From the NCBI RefSeq assembly GCF_013282725.1, contig NZ_CP054043.1, forward strand, positions 4,526,001 to 4,590,000: a DNA stretch of 64,000 nucleotides, given 5' to 3'. The notes under the pieces were generated by a model. The model was not told the origin of the DNA. It saw only the letters and a list, made by a program, of their open reading frames with translations, and made no database searches. A program made the position numbers and the translations under genes. This stretch comes from Yersinia mollaretii ATCC 43969. Its GTDB lineage: Bacteria; Pseudomonadota; Gammaproteobacteria; Enterobacterales; Enterobacteriaceae. Shown piece by piece: positions 22,485 to 32,540 of the stretch. Position 1 is the first letter of the stretch; the number at the start of each line of letters is the position of its first letter.

Positions 22485-24284
22485 TTATTTACTGTCTTTT
22501 CCGACGTGCAGAATAGCCAGGAAAGCCTCTTGCGGTAATTCAACGTTACCGACCTGCTTCATACGTTTCTTACCATCTTTCTGTTTCTGCAGAAGTTTTT
22601 TCTTACGGCTAACGTCACCGCCATAACACTTCGCCAGTACGTTTTTACGTAGCTGTTTCACTGTTGAACGGGCAATGATGTGGTTGCCGATAGCAGCCTG
22701 AATCGCAATATCGAATTGCTGGCGTGGGATCAGCTCTTTCATTTTCTCAACCAGATCACGGCCACGGTACTGCGCATTGTCGCGATGGGTAATCAAGGCC
22801 AATGCATCCACTCGTTCATTATTGATTAATACATCAACACGAACCATATCAGAGGTCTGGAAGCGTTTGAAATTGTAATCCAGTGAAGCATAGCCGCGAG
22901 AGGTTGATTTCAGGCGATCGAAGAAATCAAGGACCACTTCAGCCATTGGAATTTCATACGTCAATGCAACTTGGTTACCGTGGTAAACCATGTTGGTCTG
23001 CATACCACGCTTTTCGATACACAATGTGATGACGTTACCCAGATACTCCTGTGGCAACAGCATATGGCATTCAGCAATCGGCTCGCGCAGCTCTTCAATA
23101 TTGTTCAGAGCGGGTAGCTTGGAAGGGCTATCAACATAAACCGTTTCCTGATTGGTGGTGATCACTTCGTAAACCACTGTCGGTGCCGTGGTGATAAGTT
23201 CCAGATCGTATTCGCGCTCCAAACGTTCCTGAATGATTTCCATATGCAGCAAGCCAAGGAAACCACAACGGAAACCAAAGCCTAGTGCCGTCGAGCTTTC
23301 TGGTTCATAGAACAAAGAGGCATCATTCAGGCTTAACTTGCCGAGCGCATCACGGAAGGCTTCATAATCATCAGAGCTAATCGGGAACAGACCCGCGTAG
23401 ACCTGTGGCTTAACTTTCTTAAAACCGGGTAATGATTTCTCTGCTGGGTTGCGAGTTAATGTCAAGGTATCGCCGACGGGCGCACCGAGAATATCTTTAA
23501 TCGCACAGACCAACCAACCCACTTCACCGCAGTTCAGCACATCACGATCAATACGTTTTGGCGTGAAAATACCCAAGCGCTCAGCGTTATAGCTCTGACC
23601 GGTACTCATTACCTTAACTTTATCGCCTTTGCGCAATGAGCCGTTCTTGATACGGATTAATGACACCACACCTAAATAGTTATCAAACCAAGAGTCGATG
23701 ATCAGTGCCTGCAATGGCCCCTCAGGATCACCTTTTGGTGGTGGGATATCACGCACTAAACGCTCAAGAATATCAGGCACACCGACACCCGTTTTGGCTG
23801 AGCAACGAACAGCATCAGTCGCATCAATGCCAACGATATCTTCGATCTCTTCAGCAACGCGTTCAGGATCAGCAGCAGGCAGGTCGATTTTGTTCAGAAC
23901 CGGAACAACTTCCAGATTCATTTCCATTGCGGTGTAGCAGTTTGCCAGCGTCTGTGCTTCAACGCCCTGCCCTGCATCAACCACCAACAGAGCCCCTTCA
24001 CAAGCCGCCAAAGAGCGGGAAACTTCATAAGAGAAGTCAACGTGTCCGGGGGTATCAATAAAGTTGAGTTGATAGGTTTGACCATCCTTCGCGTGATAAT
24101 CAAGGGTCACACTTTGTGCCTTGATGGTAATACCACGCTCGCGCTCCAGATCCATAGAATCGAGCACTTGAGCGGCCATTTCACGCTCAGATAATCCGCC
24201 ACAAATCTGAATAATACGGTCCGACAGTGTCGATTTACCGTGGTCGATATGGGCAATAATAGAAAAGTTTCTTATGTGCTTCAT
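22485..24284 (-). CDS. lepA: Elongation factor 4 (LepA)
   Basis: Ribosome-associated GTPase related to EF-G that acts on stalled or mis-translocated ribosomes and in 30S assembly. The 599-residue protein has G1 [11 protein letters not shown]3 [13 protein letters not shown]4 NKIDLP, and the LepA-specific C-terminal domain rich in lysine ([16 protein letters not shown]). It heads the lepA-lepB pair, and expression probably continues towards rnc. Confidence 0.98.
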   Translation of the reverse strand: MKHIRNFSIIAHIDHGKSTLSDRIIQICGGLSEREMAAQVLDSMDLERERGITIKAQSVTLDYHAKDGQTYQLNFIDTPGHVDFSYEVSRSLAACEGALLVVDAGQGVEAQTLANCYTAMEMNLEVVPVLNKIDLPAADPERVAEEIEDIVGIDATDAVRCSAKTGVGVPDILERLVRDIPPPKGDPEGPLQALIIDSWFDNYLGVVSLIRIKNGSLRKGDKVKVMSTGQSYNAERLGIFTPKRIDRDVLNCGEVGWLVCAIKDILGAPVGDTLTLTRNPAEKSLPGFKKVKPQVYAGLFPISSDDYEAFRDALGKLSLNDASLFYEPESSTALGFGFRCGFLGLLHMEIIQERLEREYDLELITTAPTVVYEVITTNQETVYVDSPSKLPALNNIEELREPIAECHMLLPQEYLGNVITLCIEKRGMQTNMVYHGNQVALTYEIPMAEVVLDFFDRLKSTSRGYASLDYNFKRFQTSDMVRVDVLINNERVDALALITHRDNAQYRGRDLVEKMKELIPRQQFDIAIQAAIGNHIIARSTVKQLRKNVLAKCYGGDVSRKKKLLQKQKDGKKRMKQVGNVELPQEAFLAILHVGKDSK

Positions 24285-24689
24285 TTATATGAATTTTTCT
24301 CTAGTCGTTGTCTTTAATTAATTATTGGTGGACACAGCGATGGATTCAAACCCAAAACTACCCACATAAATATGCACGCATCTTACACTGTAAGTTAGCC
24401 TCGTGAAAGGCATCGCACTTAGCTTGTTAGCTGATTTACCCTGCTAAAATGTATCCACACCTTACCGCTCACGGCAATTGATACCCGCAACACAGAAAAC
24501 TATTTCTATCTAAAAAACCGATAAGAATAGACAATACCCTTAATTAATTTATGCCTATAAACTCTACATTCGAGCCTCAATAATTTTTTACTGAAAAAGA
24601 CAGCGCGCTAGGCAATAGCGTTGTCATTATTCATGACCGTCAATAATGTCTATTTTTAGCTGTCATTTTTATTAAATCACTTTAGGAAA
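24285..24689. other. Non-coding gap between lepA and an unknown gene
   Basis: This divergent intergenic stretch should hold the lepA promoter and that of the following plus-strand gene. The half nearer 24690 is AT-rich. I found no named operator, RNA or repeat. Confidence 0.4.
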
Positions 24690-25625
24690 ATGCTCATTTA
24701 CCTCAAGAAAAAACAACCTAGAGTTATTAATATCAACCAAGTGAAATATCCTCTTGGCGGCCATGTGGAGAATATTATGATTGACGAAGGAAAAATACTT
24801 AGCCGCCATGAATTTAAAAATGAAAAATCGAATCTAACTATTGCTGCTATAACATTTACTTTATTACTTATTTTATTACTCATTGCTGTATCGATAACAA
24901 ATTCTACATTTTCAACGCTAACTACCCTCTCTATTTTATGTGTCGTTATTTCAGCGCTCTCACTGAGTTTAATGATTTACTACCGATTAAATAACAGCCC
25001 GATGTTTACCTATTTTCTGTATGAAAAAGGTGTGCGAGTTTTTAATCATGACAACGGAAATGTCTATTTTATTCCATTTAATAAAATTAAATACATTCAC
25101 AAATATCACACCGGAATAAACCCTAATGGTAAAATTAACACTATGGCCTTCCGTACATCAAAAACTCAATCATGGAATATCATAATTAAGAATATAAGTA
25201 ATGCTTTCCCACTTATAAATACGATAATTCATCAACAAGTTATGCATGTCGGTGTAGTCAGCTTAAATACTTTATCTCTAGGTAAAAACGTTATATTTGA
25301 GTTAATAAAGAAGAACGATAAATGGCTAAATTTGCCGATAGTTAAAGGTATTTTAAATATCATTAAAGCAAATAGTACTCAGATGGACACGACTCCACTG
25401 ACACTAAATGCACATGCATTGATGACGATAGAAGGTATTATTTATATTGAAGATATTTCATACGTCAAGGTTTCTCGCGAAAAACATCATGAAAAAATAC
25501 AATTGTTTAATGCAGAAGGTAACATACTTTTATCATTAGACTATTCAGCGCTTATCAGTGCTGATCTTTTTATTGCTTTAATTGAGCACATGATACAAAA
25601 CCGCATCCCCGCCTATTCTGACTAA
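24690..25625 (+). CDS. Hypothetical membrane protein, 311 residues
   Basis: An AT-rich gene whose product has two adjacent membrane segments (about residues 48-70 and 75-95), then a soluble C-terminal part of about 215 residues. The segment YEKGVRVFNHDNGNVYFIPFNKI is followed much later by a similar-looking block around LMTIEGIIYIEDISYVKV, hinting at two PH-like beta repeats facing the cytoplasm. I do not recognise the family. It sits between the conserved lepA and rseC genes, convergent with rseC, and its base composition differs from both, suggesting acquisition. A weak AGGAAA precedes ATG 24690. Confidence 0.7.
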   Translation: MLIYLKKKQPRVININQVKYPLGGHVENIMIDEGKILSRHEFKNEKSNLTIAAITFTLLLILLLIAVSITNSTFSTLTTLSILCVVISALSLSLMIYYRLNNSPMFTYFLYEKGVRVFNHDNGNVYFIPFNKIKYIHKYHTGINPNGKINTMAFRTSKTQSWNIIIKNISNAFPLINTIIHQQVMHVGVVSLNTLSLGKNVIFELIKKNDKWLNLPIVKGILNIIKANSTQMDTTPLTLNAHALMTIEGIIYIEDISYVKVSREKHHEKIQLFNAEGNILLSLDYSALISADLFIALIEHMIQNRIPAYSD

Positions 25626-25640
25626 GATTGAGATTATGGA

Positions 25641-26105
25641 TCACTGCTCTTGCTGAATTCGTATAGCCGTTGGCGGTAGCCCAATTTGTAAAACAGTCGG
25701 CTGATAATTACTCTGCCCTTCAATTCTAGTAGCCAATTTTTTGGCTAACAAAAAACCCAACCCAGTCCCTGAAATAGCACCGAGAGCAGTAAAAGCATCA
25801 GTGACAAATAACGCTTGGAATAAAGCACCGCCGGTAATTAACCCCGCTAATGGGGTTAAATACACCAAAGAGGCTGAACGTAACAAACTGCCTTCGCTGA
25901 TCCCGACTTCAACCTTCTGCCCTGGTTCAAGCGGCTGTGAAATGGCTATTTGTAGCTGATGATTAGATTCTGGTCCCAACTCATTTAATAAATGACTACC
26001 ACAGCCCCTCTGTGCATTACAGCTTCCACAACCAGATTGTGGCTCGCAACGTAGAAGCGCAATTCCGTTTGTCCACGAGATAACTGTGGCCCACTCTTTC
26101 ATCAT
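25641..26105 (-). CDS. rseC: SoxR-reducing/sigmaE regulatory protein RseC
   Basis: Inner-membrane protein of 154 residues with a cysteine cluster (CGSCNAQRGCG, about residues 23-33) and two membrane segments (about 77-120). RseC belongs to the same family as RnfC-associated SoxR reducers; its exact role in sigmaE control is minor and unsettled. Its start overlaps the rseB stop by four bases. It is the last gene of the rpoE operon. Confidence 0.93.
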   Translation of the reverse strand: MMKEWATVISWTNGIALLRCEPQSGCGSCNAQRGCGSHLLNELGPESNHQLQIAISQPLEPGQKVEVGISEGSLLRSASLVYLTPLAGLITGGALFQALFVTDAFTALGAISGTGLGFLLAKKLATRIEGQSNYQPTVLQIGLPPTAIRIQQEQ

Positions 26106-27058
26106 TTTGCAGACTCCAGAACCACACTGTCAGCAATGCGCTTCGCCGTTGCAGGTGGTAGTTCACCGACGACAGTGATTTCTACATTATTACGAGCTTC
26201 AGTATGAACAGTACGCCGCCCCTGACGCAGAGATTGTTCTGAAGGAACATCTTTACCCAGTAGGTTCACATTCACCGAAAAGCTAAATAAACCATCACTA
26301 TATAGCCGTGACTCCGTTGGTGTATCCATATTCGGCAAAGTGCGGCGGCTGCGTGAAATCTCAGTAACACCTTCCGGTAACCAGCGGGGAGCCCAAGTGA
26401 AATCCACCTTAGTTTTAGCCGGTAATGCCAGCAACGGCGGCAAAGAGAGTTTAACCAAGCCTTTTAGTATCTCCTGAATAGGCTCCCCGATAGCAAAAGA
26501 GATCACACGAAACTGCTCAAGTGTTTCACCATCTTTGTCTAACAGGTCTATTCGCATCGGCAGTTTGGTTGTCTCATCCATCCAAATAATATAGCTGTAG
26601 CGTGTACTGTCACGGGATACCACTCGAATAACCTGACAGGGTCTATCTGCCACGCGGGCACGACCAAGCGCAATATAGTTATAATATTTTGACAGTTTTT
26701 CAAAATCGGGGAAAACAACAGAAGGCAATGCATCGACAATATGCTCACCAGCAAGGGTGAAAGAGTCAAAACCTGGCTCGAAATAACTTATTTCATTTCC
26801 ACGCTGTAAGATCTCAGTGCGCGGACCATCCATACGCAGTAATTGCGCTAAGGTTTTTTTATCTAAAATAGCATGTCGATAGCGAAGAGAATCAATCCCT
26901 TGCTTGTTAACATTGATATACGATAGCTCATAGTTGAGCGATTGGCTGGCATTGCTCATTTCCTGCAACATAGCTATCGGCGCTGTTTCCGCCGAAGCTA
27001 GTGTTGGCATGAATAGGCTGCCCGCCATTAAACAAACGGAAAACCAAATTTGCTTCAT
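26102..27058 (-). CDS. rseB: Periplasmic sigmaE regulator RseB
   Basis: RseB binds the periplasmic domain of RseA and protects it from DegS cleavage; it senses mislocalised lipoproteins and LPS. The 318-residue protein starts with a signal peptide (VCLMAGSLFMPTLASA). The larger N-terminal lipoprotein-carrier-like domain and the smaller C-terminal domain match MucB/RseB. Its first base overlaps the rseA stop. Confidence 0.95.
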   Translation of the reverse strand: MKQIWFSVCLMAGSLFMPTLASAETAPIAMLQEMSNASQSLNYELSYINVNKQGIDSLRYRHAILDKKTLAQLLRMDGPRTEILQRGNEISYFEPGFDSFTLAGEHIVDALPSVVFPDFEKLSKYYNYIALGRARVADRPCQVIRVVSRDSTRYSYIIWMDETTKLPMRIDLLDKDGETLEQFRVISFAIGEPIQEILKGLVKLSLPPLLALPAKTKVDFTWAPRWLPEGVTEISRSRRTLPNMDTPTESRLYSDGLFSFSVNVNLLGKDVPSEQSLRQGRRTVHTEARNNVEITVVGELPPATAKRIADSVVLESAK

Positions 27059-27714
27059 TACTGCTGCTGCATTCCTAAGGACTGGGTGCCAGGGACCTGA
27101 ATTGCAGCTTGCGTTGATGTTGAAGGCTGCTGCAACACATCAGTTTGTGGTAAACGACGTTGCAATTCAAAATCCTGCAACTGGGTCATCATATTGACGC
27201 GCCGACGTTGCTCTTGAACTTGATGTTGTTGAGATGTTCCAAAAGACCCATCAGCAGGCACACCAAAACTGACTGGTGAGGCTTTACCCATCATCGGTAA
27301 CGTATTAAATGCAGGTGACTCTGGCTGCAAATTACCTGACGCAGGTTGATTATATTGCTGAACGCCAACAATGACGGCTAACGAAACACAGGCTGCCACA
27401 CCCACTTGCGTAATCTGACTGGCCCATGGGCGAACTTTTTGCCAGAAAGGCATTTTCTGCCAGATATGGGGTTGTGGCTGAGATTCAGGCACAGCAATAG
27501 GAACAAAACGAGTTGGCTCGTTTTTGAGCGCTTCTGCAACACGGCTGGCAATATCCAGATGCAAGACTTCACCAATGTCCCCCCGCAGGGTATCACGGAT
27601 TAAATGATAGCTCTGCCAGCTTTGCTGCAATGCTTCATCTTTCGATAAAGAACCAAGCAGCTCACTATCAAGAGTTTCTCCGTCCATCAGAGCGGAAAGC
27701 TTTTCTTTCTGCAT
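27058..27714 (-). CDS. rseA: Anti-sigmaE factor RseA
   Basis: Single-pass inner-membrane anti-sigma factor. The cytoplasmic N-terminal domain (MQKEKLSALMDGE, about residues 1-100) binds sigmaE. A membrane segment follows at about 102-120 (VGVAACVSLAVIVGV). The periplasmic tail is rich in Gln, Pro and Ser. It is released by DegS and RseP proteolysis under envelope stress. It lies 24 bases after rpoE. Confidence 0.96.
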   Translation of the reverse strand: MQKEKLSALMDGETLDSELLGSLSKDEALQQSWQSYHLIRDTLRGDIGEVLHLDIASRVAEALKNEPTRFVPIAVPESQPQPHIWQKMPFWQKVRPWASQITQVGVAACVSLAVIVGVQQYNQPASGNLQPESPAFNTLPMMGKASPVSFGVPADGSFGTSQQHQVQEQRRRVNMMTQLQDFELQRRLPQTDVLQQPSTSTQAAIQVPGTQSLGMQQQ

Positions 27715-27738
27715 GCCAAATACCCTTTATGTGTCCGC

Positions 27739-28314
27739 CTAACGCTGAATTAGCGGCTGAACTTTGTTATCAATAGCTTCTCTGGCACGGAAGATACGGG
27801 AACGAACAGTACCCACCGGACAGTCCATAATTTCAGCTATCTCTTCATAGCTTAGACCATCTAACTCCCTGAGTGTAATCGCCATCCGGAGATCTTCAGG
27901 AAGTGACTCTATGGTTTTAAAAACTATCTGCCTTAACTCTTCAGACAACATTAAGTTCTCAGGGTTCGATATTTCTTTCAATGCACCCGCATTTTCGTAA
28001 TTTTCAGCATCATTTGCATCCACATCACTGGATGGCGGACGCCGCCCCTGAGCAACTAAATAATTTTTCGCTGTATTAACAGCAATACGGTAAAGCCACG
28101 TATAGAAAGCACTATCGCCACGGAATGATGCCAATGCGCGATACGCCTTAATAAAAGATTCCTGCACTACATCAGGGACATCGCCCTGAGGCACGTATCG
28201 GGATACGAGGCTCGCAACCTTATGCTGGTATCGAATTACCAGTAAATTGAACGATTGCTGATCACCTTTCTGGACCCGTTCAACCAGCATCTGATCCGTT
28301 AACTGCTCGCTCAT
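27739..28314 (-). CDS. rpoE: RNA polymerase sigma factor RpoE (sigmaE)
   Basis: ECF-type extracytoplasmic stress sigma factor, 191 residues. Region 2 contains YQHKVASLVSRYVPQGDVPDVVQESFIKAYRAL, and region 4 contains LPEDLRMAITLRELDGLSYEEIAEIMDCPVGTVRSRIFRAR. Its ATG overlaps the stop of the rseD leader ORF (ATGA), and a matching sigmaE promoter lies upstream, giving the known autoregulation. Confidence 0.98.
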   Translation of the reverse strand: MSEQLTDQMLVERVQKGDQQSFNLLVIRYQHKVASLVSRYVPQGDVPDVVQESFIKAYRALASFRGDSAFYTWLYRIAVNTAKNYLVAQGRRPPSSDVDANDAENYENAGALKEISNPENLMLSEELRQIVFKTIESLPEDLRMAITLRELDGLSYEEIAEIMDCPVGTVRSRIFRAREAIDNKVQPLIQR

Positions 28315-28475
28315 CCGAGGTGAACTCTCCCGAAATCTATCCCCACGCTATAAATAGTACTGCCAGCCATATCTTTATTTTCCTGAGCAAGCACACGCTT
28401 GGAGTTTATAAAAATTGCAAAGTTCCATGTTGCCAGATTTTTTGTCTGAATATTATTCAGGCATCTTATAGCCAT
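28311..28475 (-). CDS. rseD: RseD-like leader peptide of rpoE
   Basis: A 54-codon frame from ATG 28475 ends in GRVHLG with its TGA overlapping the rpoE ATG by four bases. E. coli rpoE is preceded by the 51-residue leader rseD, which also overlaps rpoE and ends similarly (as I recall, GRLYLG) and couples translation of rpoE to itself. The remaining sequence is poorly conserved, so the start is uncertain and a longer frame to 28526 exists. The sigmaE promoter lies inside it, so sigmaE-driven transcripts would lack its start. Confidence 0.6.
   Translation of the reverse strand: MAIRCLNNIQTKNLATWNFAIFINSKRVLAQENKDMAGSTIYSVGIDFGRVHLG
28399..28426 (-). promoter_or_regulatory. SigmaE-dependent promoter of rpoE
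   Basis: On the minus strand GGAACTT (28426-28420), a 16-base spacer and TCCAA (28403-28399) match the sigmaE consensus. The predicted start near 28392 gives a leader of about 80 bases before rpoE. Confidence 0.82.
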
Positions 28476-28538
28476 AGCTTTTGCTCTGGCAGATAGGCTA
28501 ACATGAAATTCACTCTTCTTCTGCACACATCATACGAT

Positions 28539-30140
28539 ATGCAATCATCATCTGAACACGTTAGCGATGTATTGATCATCGGGAGTGGCGCTGCTGGCTT
28601 GTCATTAGCGCTACGCCTCGCACCACATTGTAAAGTCACCGTTCTGAGTAAAGGGCCGCTCAATGAAGGCGCCACTTTTTATGCTCAGGGAGGAATTGCT
28701 GCCGTGTTTGATGAAACCGACAGCATCAGTTCACATGTCGATGACACCCTAATTGCTGGGGCCGGACTTTGTGACAAAGACGCCGTAGAATTTATTGCCA
28801 GCAACGCCCGTTCTTGTGTGCAATGGCTGATTGATCAAGGTGTCCTATTTGATACCGAAACCAGTGCCAGCGGCGAAGAGCGTTATCACCTGACGCGTGA
28901 AGGCGGCCATAGCCATCGCCGCATTTTGCATACCGCTGATGCTACAGGTAAAGAAGTAGAAACTACACTCGTAGGTAAAGCAAGTACCCACCCTAATATT
29001 TTAGTTAAAGAGCGCTGCAATGCAGTCGACCTTATCACATCCAACAAAATCGGCCTGACAGGGACTAAACGCGTAGTTGGCGCTTACATCTGGAACCGCG
29101 AGTTGGAAAAAGTTGAAACTTTTCGGGCTAAAGCCGTGGTGTTAGCGACAGGTGGCGCGGCTAAAGTTTATCAATACACAACCAATCCAGATATCTCTTC
29201 TGGCGATGGTATTGCCATGGCATGGCGTGCCGGATGCCGAGTCGCTAATCTGGAATTTAACCAATTTCACCCAACCTGCCTGTTCCACCCGCAAGCACGT
29301 AACTTTTTATTGACTGAAGCATTGCGTGGTGAGGGTGCCTATCTTAAGCGCCCTGATGGCAGCCGTTTCATGCCTGATTTTGACTCACGAGGTGAACTCG
29401 CGCCACGTGATATAGTCGCCCGCGCGATAGACCATGAAATGAAGCGTCTCGGTGCAGATTGTATGTATTTGGATATCAGTCATAAACCCGCTGATTTCGT
29501 GGTACAGCACTTCCCGATGATTTACGAAAAACTGTTGTCATTGGGTATTGATCTGACCAAAGAAGCCATTCCTATCGTCCCGGCCGCTCATTATACCTGC
29601 GGTGGTGTGATGGTGGACCAGCACGGGCGCACTGATCTGGATGGGTTATATGCTATTGGTGAAGTCAGCTATACCGGATTGCATGGCGCTAACCGTATGG
29701 CCTCTAACTCGCTGCTCGAGTGTCTGGTTTACGGCTGGTCTGCCGCTGAAGATATTCTTACGCGCTTACCCCATGCCAAGCTGGCTAAGCATCTGCCGGA
29801 CTGGGATGAGAGTCGTGTTGATAACTCAGATGAACGAGTTGTCATCCAGCATAACTGGCATGAATTGCGCTTATTTATGTGGGACTACGTCGGTATCGTG
29901 CGAACCACCAAACGCTTAGAACGCGCCTTACGCCGAATTAATACATTGCAGCAGGAGATTGATGAGTATTATGCGAATTTCCGTATCTCCAACAATCTGC
30001 TTGAATTACGTAATTTGGTACAGGTTGCCGAGTTGATCGTGCGCTGTGCGATGGACCGCAAAGAGAGTCGTGGTTTACATTATACGCTTGATTATCCTGA
30101 TCAAATAGATAATCCGAAACCGACCATTCTCCATCCGTAA
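28539..30140 (+). CDS. nadB: L-aspartate oxidase
   Basis: FAD flavoprotein that oxidises aspartate to iminoaspartate, the first step of de novo NAD synthesis. The dinucleotide-binding motif is [15 protein letters not shown] (about residue 9), and the FAD/substrate blocks include [19 protein letters not shown]-type [11 protein letters not shown] and [19 protein letters not shown] 28539 gives 533 residues, near the 540 of E. coli; an upstream in-frame ATG at 28503 would add 12 residues without homology. Neither start has a strong ribosome site. Confidence 0.95.
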   Translation: MQSSSEHVSDVLIIGSGAAGLSLALRLAPHCKVTVLSKGPLNEGATFYAQGGIAAVFDETDSISSHVDDTLIAGAGLCDKDAVEFIASNARSCVQWLIDQGVLFDTETSASGEERYHLTREGGHSHRRILHTADATGKEVETTLVGKASTHPNILVKERCNAVDLITSNKIGLTGTKRVVGAYIWNRELEKVETFRAKAVVLATGGAAKVYQYTTNPDISSGDGIAMAWRAGCRVANLEFNQFHPTCLFHPQARNFLLTEALRGEGAYLKRPDGSRFMPDFDSRGELAPRDIVARAIDHEMKRLGADCMYLDISHKPADFVVQHFPMIYEKLLSLGIDLTKEAIPIVPAAHYTCGGVMVDQHGRTDLDGLYAIGEVSYTGLHGANRMASNSLLECLVYGWSAAEDILTRLPHAKLAKHLPDWDESRVDNSDERVVIQHNWHELRLFMWDYVGIVRTTKRLERALRRINTLQQEIDEYYANFRISNNLLELRNLVQVAELIVRCAMDRKESRGLHYTLDYPDQIDNPKPTILHP

Positions 30141-30146
30141 CACCTT

Positions 30147-30177
30147 CAGGGCGCAGTTTCGAGTATTGCGCCCTGTT
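30147..30177 (+). terminator. Terminator after nadB
   Basis: CAGGGCGCA (30147-30155) pairs perfectly with TGCGCCCTG (30167-30175), followed by a short T run. It lies between the convergent nadB and trmN. Confidence 0.7.
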
Positions 30178-30224
30178 TCAATCTCCCCTTGCGACCTTAA
30201 TATCCAAGTTACGTAATATCCAAA

Positions 30225-30980
30225 CTAATAGTTAAGATAAAAATCACTGATTAATGCGCAAAACTCAGGTGAATACACACCTTCTGATTGGCGCAGATCT
30301 AACTGTTGGTATTCCGTCGCACCGGATTGACGCGATAAGGTCAACAGCATTCGATGCAGCGGCTTACCGGGGCGATCCCGAATATCAACCTGACAGCGGA
30401 CAAACCAGTTTTGTTGCACAGCTAGCCCCGCGAGTTCTACACCTAAATCCTGAGGTAAAACCACACAAAACAGACCGTCCTCTGTGATAAGTTTCTCAGC
30501 ACAGCGCAGCAAAGCGTCATGAGTTAAGGAGCCAGTGTAACGTGCGGTATCACGAGCTTCATCCCGACAGGCAACGGCAGGGGAAAAATAGGGTGGATTA
30601 CTAACAATCAAGTCATACTGATGAGGATGGTTTTCAGCAAACTGATGCACATCTTGCGCATAAATTCGAACCCGTGCAGCCCAAGGCGATAATGCCGCGT
30701 TGCTGCTTGCTTGTTGTGCTGCCTCAGGTTCCAGTTCAACACCATCAATCAATACCTCTGATGATGAACGCTGAGCAATCATCAAGGCGATTAGCCCACT
30801 ACCACAGCCAATATCCAGTACTTTGCGGGCTTTTTCTACGGGTACCCAAGCACCCAGCAGCACACCGTCGGTGCCCACTTTCATCGCACAACGATCATGC
30901 GCCACAAAGAATTGTTTAAAAGTGAAACCACCACCACGCAATACCGGTTTTTTTTTCAATTGTTCGCCCACATTAGTCAC
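30225..30980 (-). CDS. trmN: tRNA1(Val) adenine-N6 methyltransferase (YfiC)
   Basis: SAM-dependent enzyme that methylates A37 of tRNA-Val1. The Rossmann-fold SAM site is VLDIGCGSGLIALMIAQ (about residue 50), and the catalytic IV motif NPPYF (about residue 125) is that of N6-adenine methyltransferases. The length of 251 residues is normal. It diverges from srmB. Confidence 0.93.
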   Translation of the reverse strand: MTNVGEQLKKKPVLRGGGFTFKQFFVAHDRCAMKVGTDGVLLGAWVPVEKARKVLDIGCGSGLIALMIAQRSSSEVLIDGVELEPEAAQQASSNAALSPWAARVRIYAQDVHQFAENHPHQYDLIVSNPPYFSPAVACRDEARDTARYTGSLTHDALLRCAEKLITEDGLFCVVLPQDLGVELAGLAVQQNWFVRCQVDIRDRPGKPLHRMLLTLSRQSGATEYQQLDLRQSEGVYSPEFCALISDFYLNY

Positions 30981-31103
30981 CAGAATCTATAACCGGCGTA
31001 GCATAGGACAATATGATTGAAGGGAAAAGACATCATTACCGCTTAAACAGGTGAAGAATTCGGCTAACCCGTCTATAATCGGCGCCCCAAGTAGAGGAAG
31101 ACC

Positions 31104-32429
31104 ATGACTGTAACCAATTTTTCCGAACTCGATCTCGATGAACGCCTGATTGACGCACTGCGCGACAAAGGCTATGAGCGCCCTACCGCTATTCAAGCTG
31201 CGGCTATTCCGCCAGCGATGGATGGGCGTGATGTATTGGGTTCGGCTCCAACAGGAACTGGCAAAACTGCCGCCTTTTTGCTGCCAGCCTTGCAGCATTT
31301 GCTGGATTTCCCACGCAAAAAATCTGGCCCACCTCGGATTTTGATCCTGACGCCAACCCGTGAGCTGGCGATGCAAGTGGCGGATCAAGCCCGTGAACTG
31401 GCCAAACATACACAACTGGATATCGCGACAATAACCGGTGGTGTGGCTTATATGAACCATGCGGAAGTCTTCAGCGAGAATCAGGACATTGTGGTCGCTA
31501 CCACTGGCCGCTTGCTGCAATACATCAAAGAAGAAAACTTTGACTGTCGCGCAGTAGAAACCCTGATTCTGGACGAAGCTGACCGTATGTTGGATATGGG
31601 CTTTGCGCAGGATATCGAAACCATCGCAGCAGAAACCCGCTGGCGCAAACAGACATTGCTGTTCTCCGCAACACTGGAGGGTGAAGCTATTCGCGAGTTT
31701 GGGGAGCGTATCCTCAATGAGCCAGTAGAGCTGGAAGCCGATCCATCGCGCCGTGAACGCAAAAAAATTCAGCAATGGTACTATCGCGCTGACGATATCG
31801 AACACAAAACAGCCTTGCTGGTGCATCTGCTCAAGCAACCAGAAGTACAAAAATCCATTATTTTCGTACGCACCCGTGAAAAGGTACATCAACTGGTGAG
31901 TTGGTTGCGTGAAGCTGGGATCAACGCCTGGTTCCTCGAAGGCGAAATGGTTCAGGCCAAACGGACCGAAGCCGTTATTCGTTTAAGTGATGGCCGAGTC
32001 AATGTGTTAGTGGCGACTGATGTTGCTTCGCGCGGCTTGGATATCGACGATATCAGTCATGTGTTCAACTTTGACCTGCCGCTGACCGCAGATGTCTACC
32101 TCCACCGCATTGGCCGTACTGGCCGCGCGGGGCGTAAAGGCGTGGCGATCTCACTGGTTGAAGCACATGACCACTTATTACTGGGCAGAATCGGCCGCTA
32201 CCTTAAAGAGCCGCTGAAACCGCGTGTGATTGATGAACTTCGCCCAACCAGTAAAGAGCCAAGTTCAAAATCTACCGGTAAGCCGTCGAAAAAGGTTTTG
32301 GCTAAGCGTAAAGAGCTAAAAGAAGCGAGCAAAGAGAAAGCCAAAGTGAAAGTTCGTCACCGCGATGCCAAAAATGTAGGTAAACGCCGTCAGCCGAAAG
32401 AAAAACCGGATACCAAGAGTTCCAGTTAA
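31104..32429 (+). CDS. srmB: ATP-dependent RNA helicase SrmB
   Basis: DEAD-box helicase needed early in 50S ribosome assembly. Motifs in order: Q motif (PTAIQ), APTGTGKTAAF (I), PTRELA (Ia), TTGRLL (Ib), DEAD (II, residues about 155-158), SAT (III), RGLDI and HRIGRTGRAGR (V-VI). The C-terminal tail of about 70 residues is very basic and should bind RNA. 441 residues. A terminator follows at 32446-32478. Confidence 0.97.
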   Translation: MTVTNFSELDLDERLIDALRDKGYERPTAIQAAAIPPAMDGRDVLGSAPTGTGKTAAFLLPALQHLLDFPRKKSGPPRILILTPTRELAMQVADQARELAKHTQLDIATITGGVAYMNHAEVFSENQDIVVATTGRLLQYIKEENFDCRAVETLILDEADRMLDMGFAQDIETIAAETRWRKQTLLFSATLEGEAIREFGERILNEPVELEADPSRRERKKIQQWYYRADDIEHKTALLVHLLKQPEVQKSIIFVRTREKVHQLVSWLREAGINAWFLEGEMVQAKRTEAVIRLSDGRVNVLVATDVASRGLDIDDISHVFNFDLPLTADVYLHRIGRTGRAGRKGVAISLVEAHDHLLLGRIGRYLKEPLKPRVIDELRPTSKEPSSKSTGKPSKKVLAKRKELKEASKEKAKVKVRHRDAKNVGKRRQPKEKPDTKSSS

Positions 32430-32445
32430 CTCAGCAAACTGACTA

Positions 32446-32478
32446 AAAAGCCGCTTATATTAAACAGCGGCTTTTTTT
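32446..32478 (+). terminator. Terminator after srmB
   Basis: Stem AAAAGCCGC/GCGGCTTTT (32446-32454 with 32467-32475) followed by a T run on the plus strand. Confidence 0.85.
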
Positions 32479-32487
32479 ATAAGCAAA

Positions 32488-32507
32488 AAGGGAGCCGAGG
32501 CTCCCTT
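32488..32507 (-). terminator. Terminator after grcA
   Basis: Perfect stem AAGGGAGCC/GGCTCCCTT with a two-base loop as drawn, followed on the minus strand by TTTTGC. It ends grcA transcription. Confidence 0.75.
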
Positions 32508-32540
32508 AGAATGTTTGCAACTGAATCGTTATGACAAAAA

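Noticed and set aside
30987..31892. Long minus-strand frame of 301 codons opposite srmB
   Set aside because: It lies over the well conserved helicase gene, has a cysteine- and phenylalanine-rich product without any domain, and is explained by codon usage of srmB.
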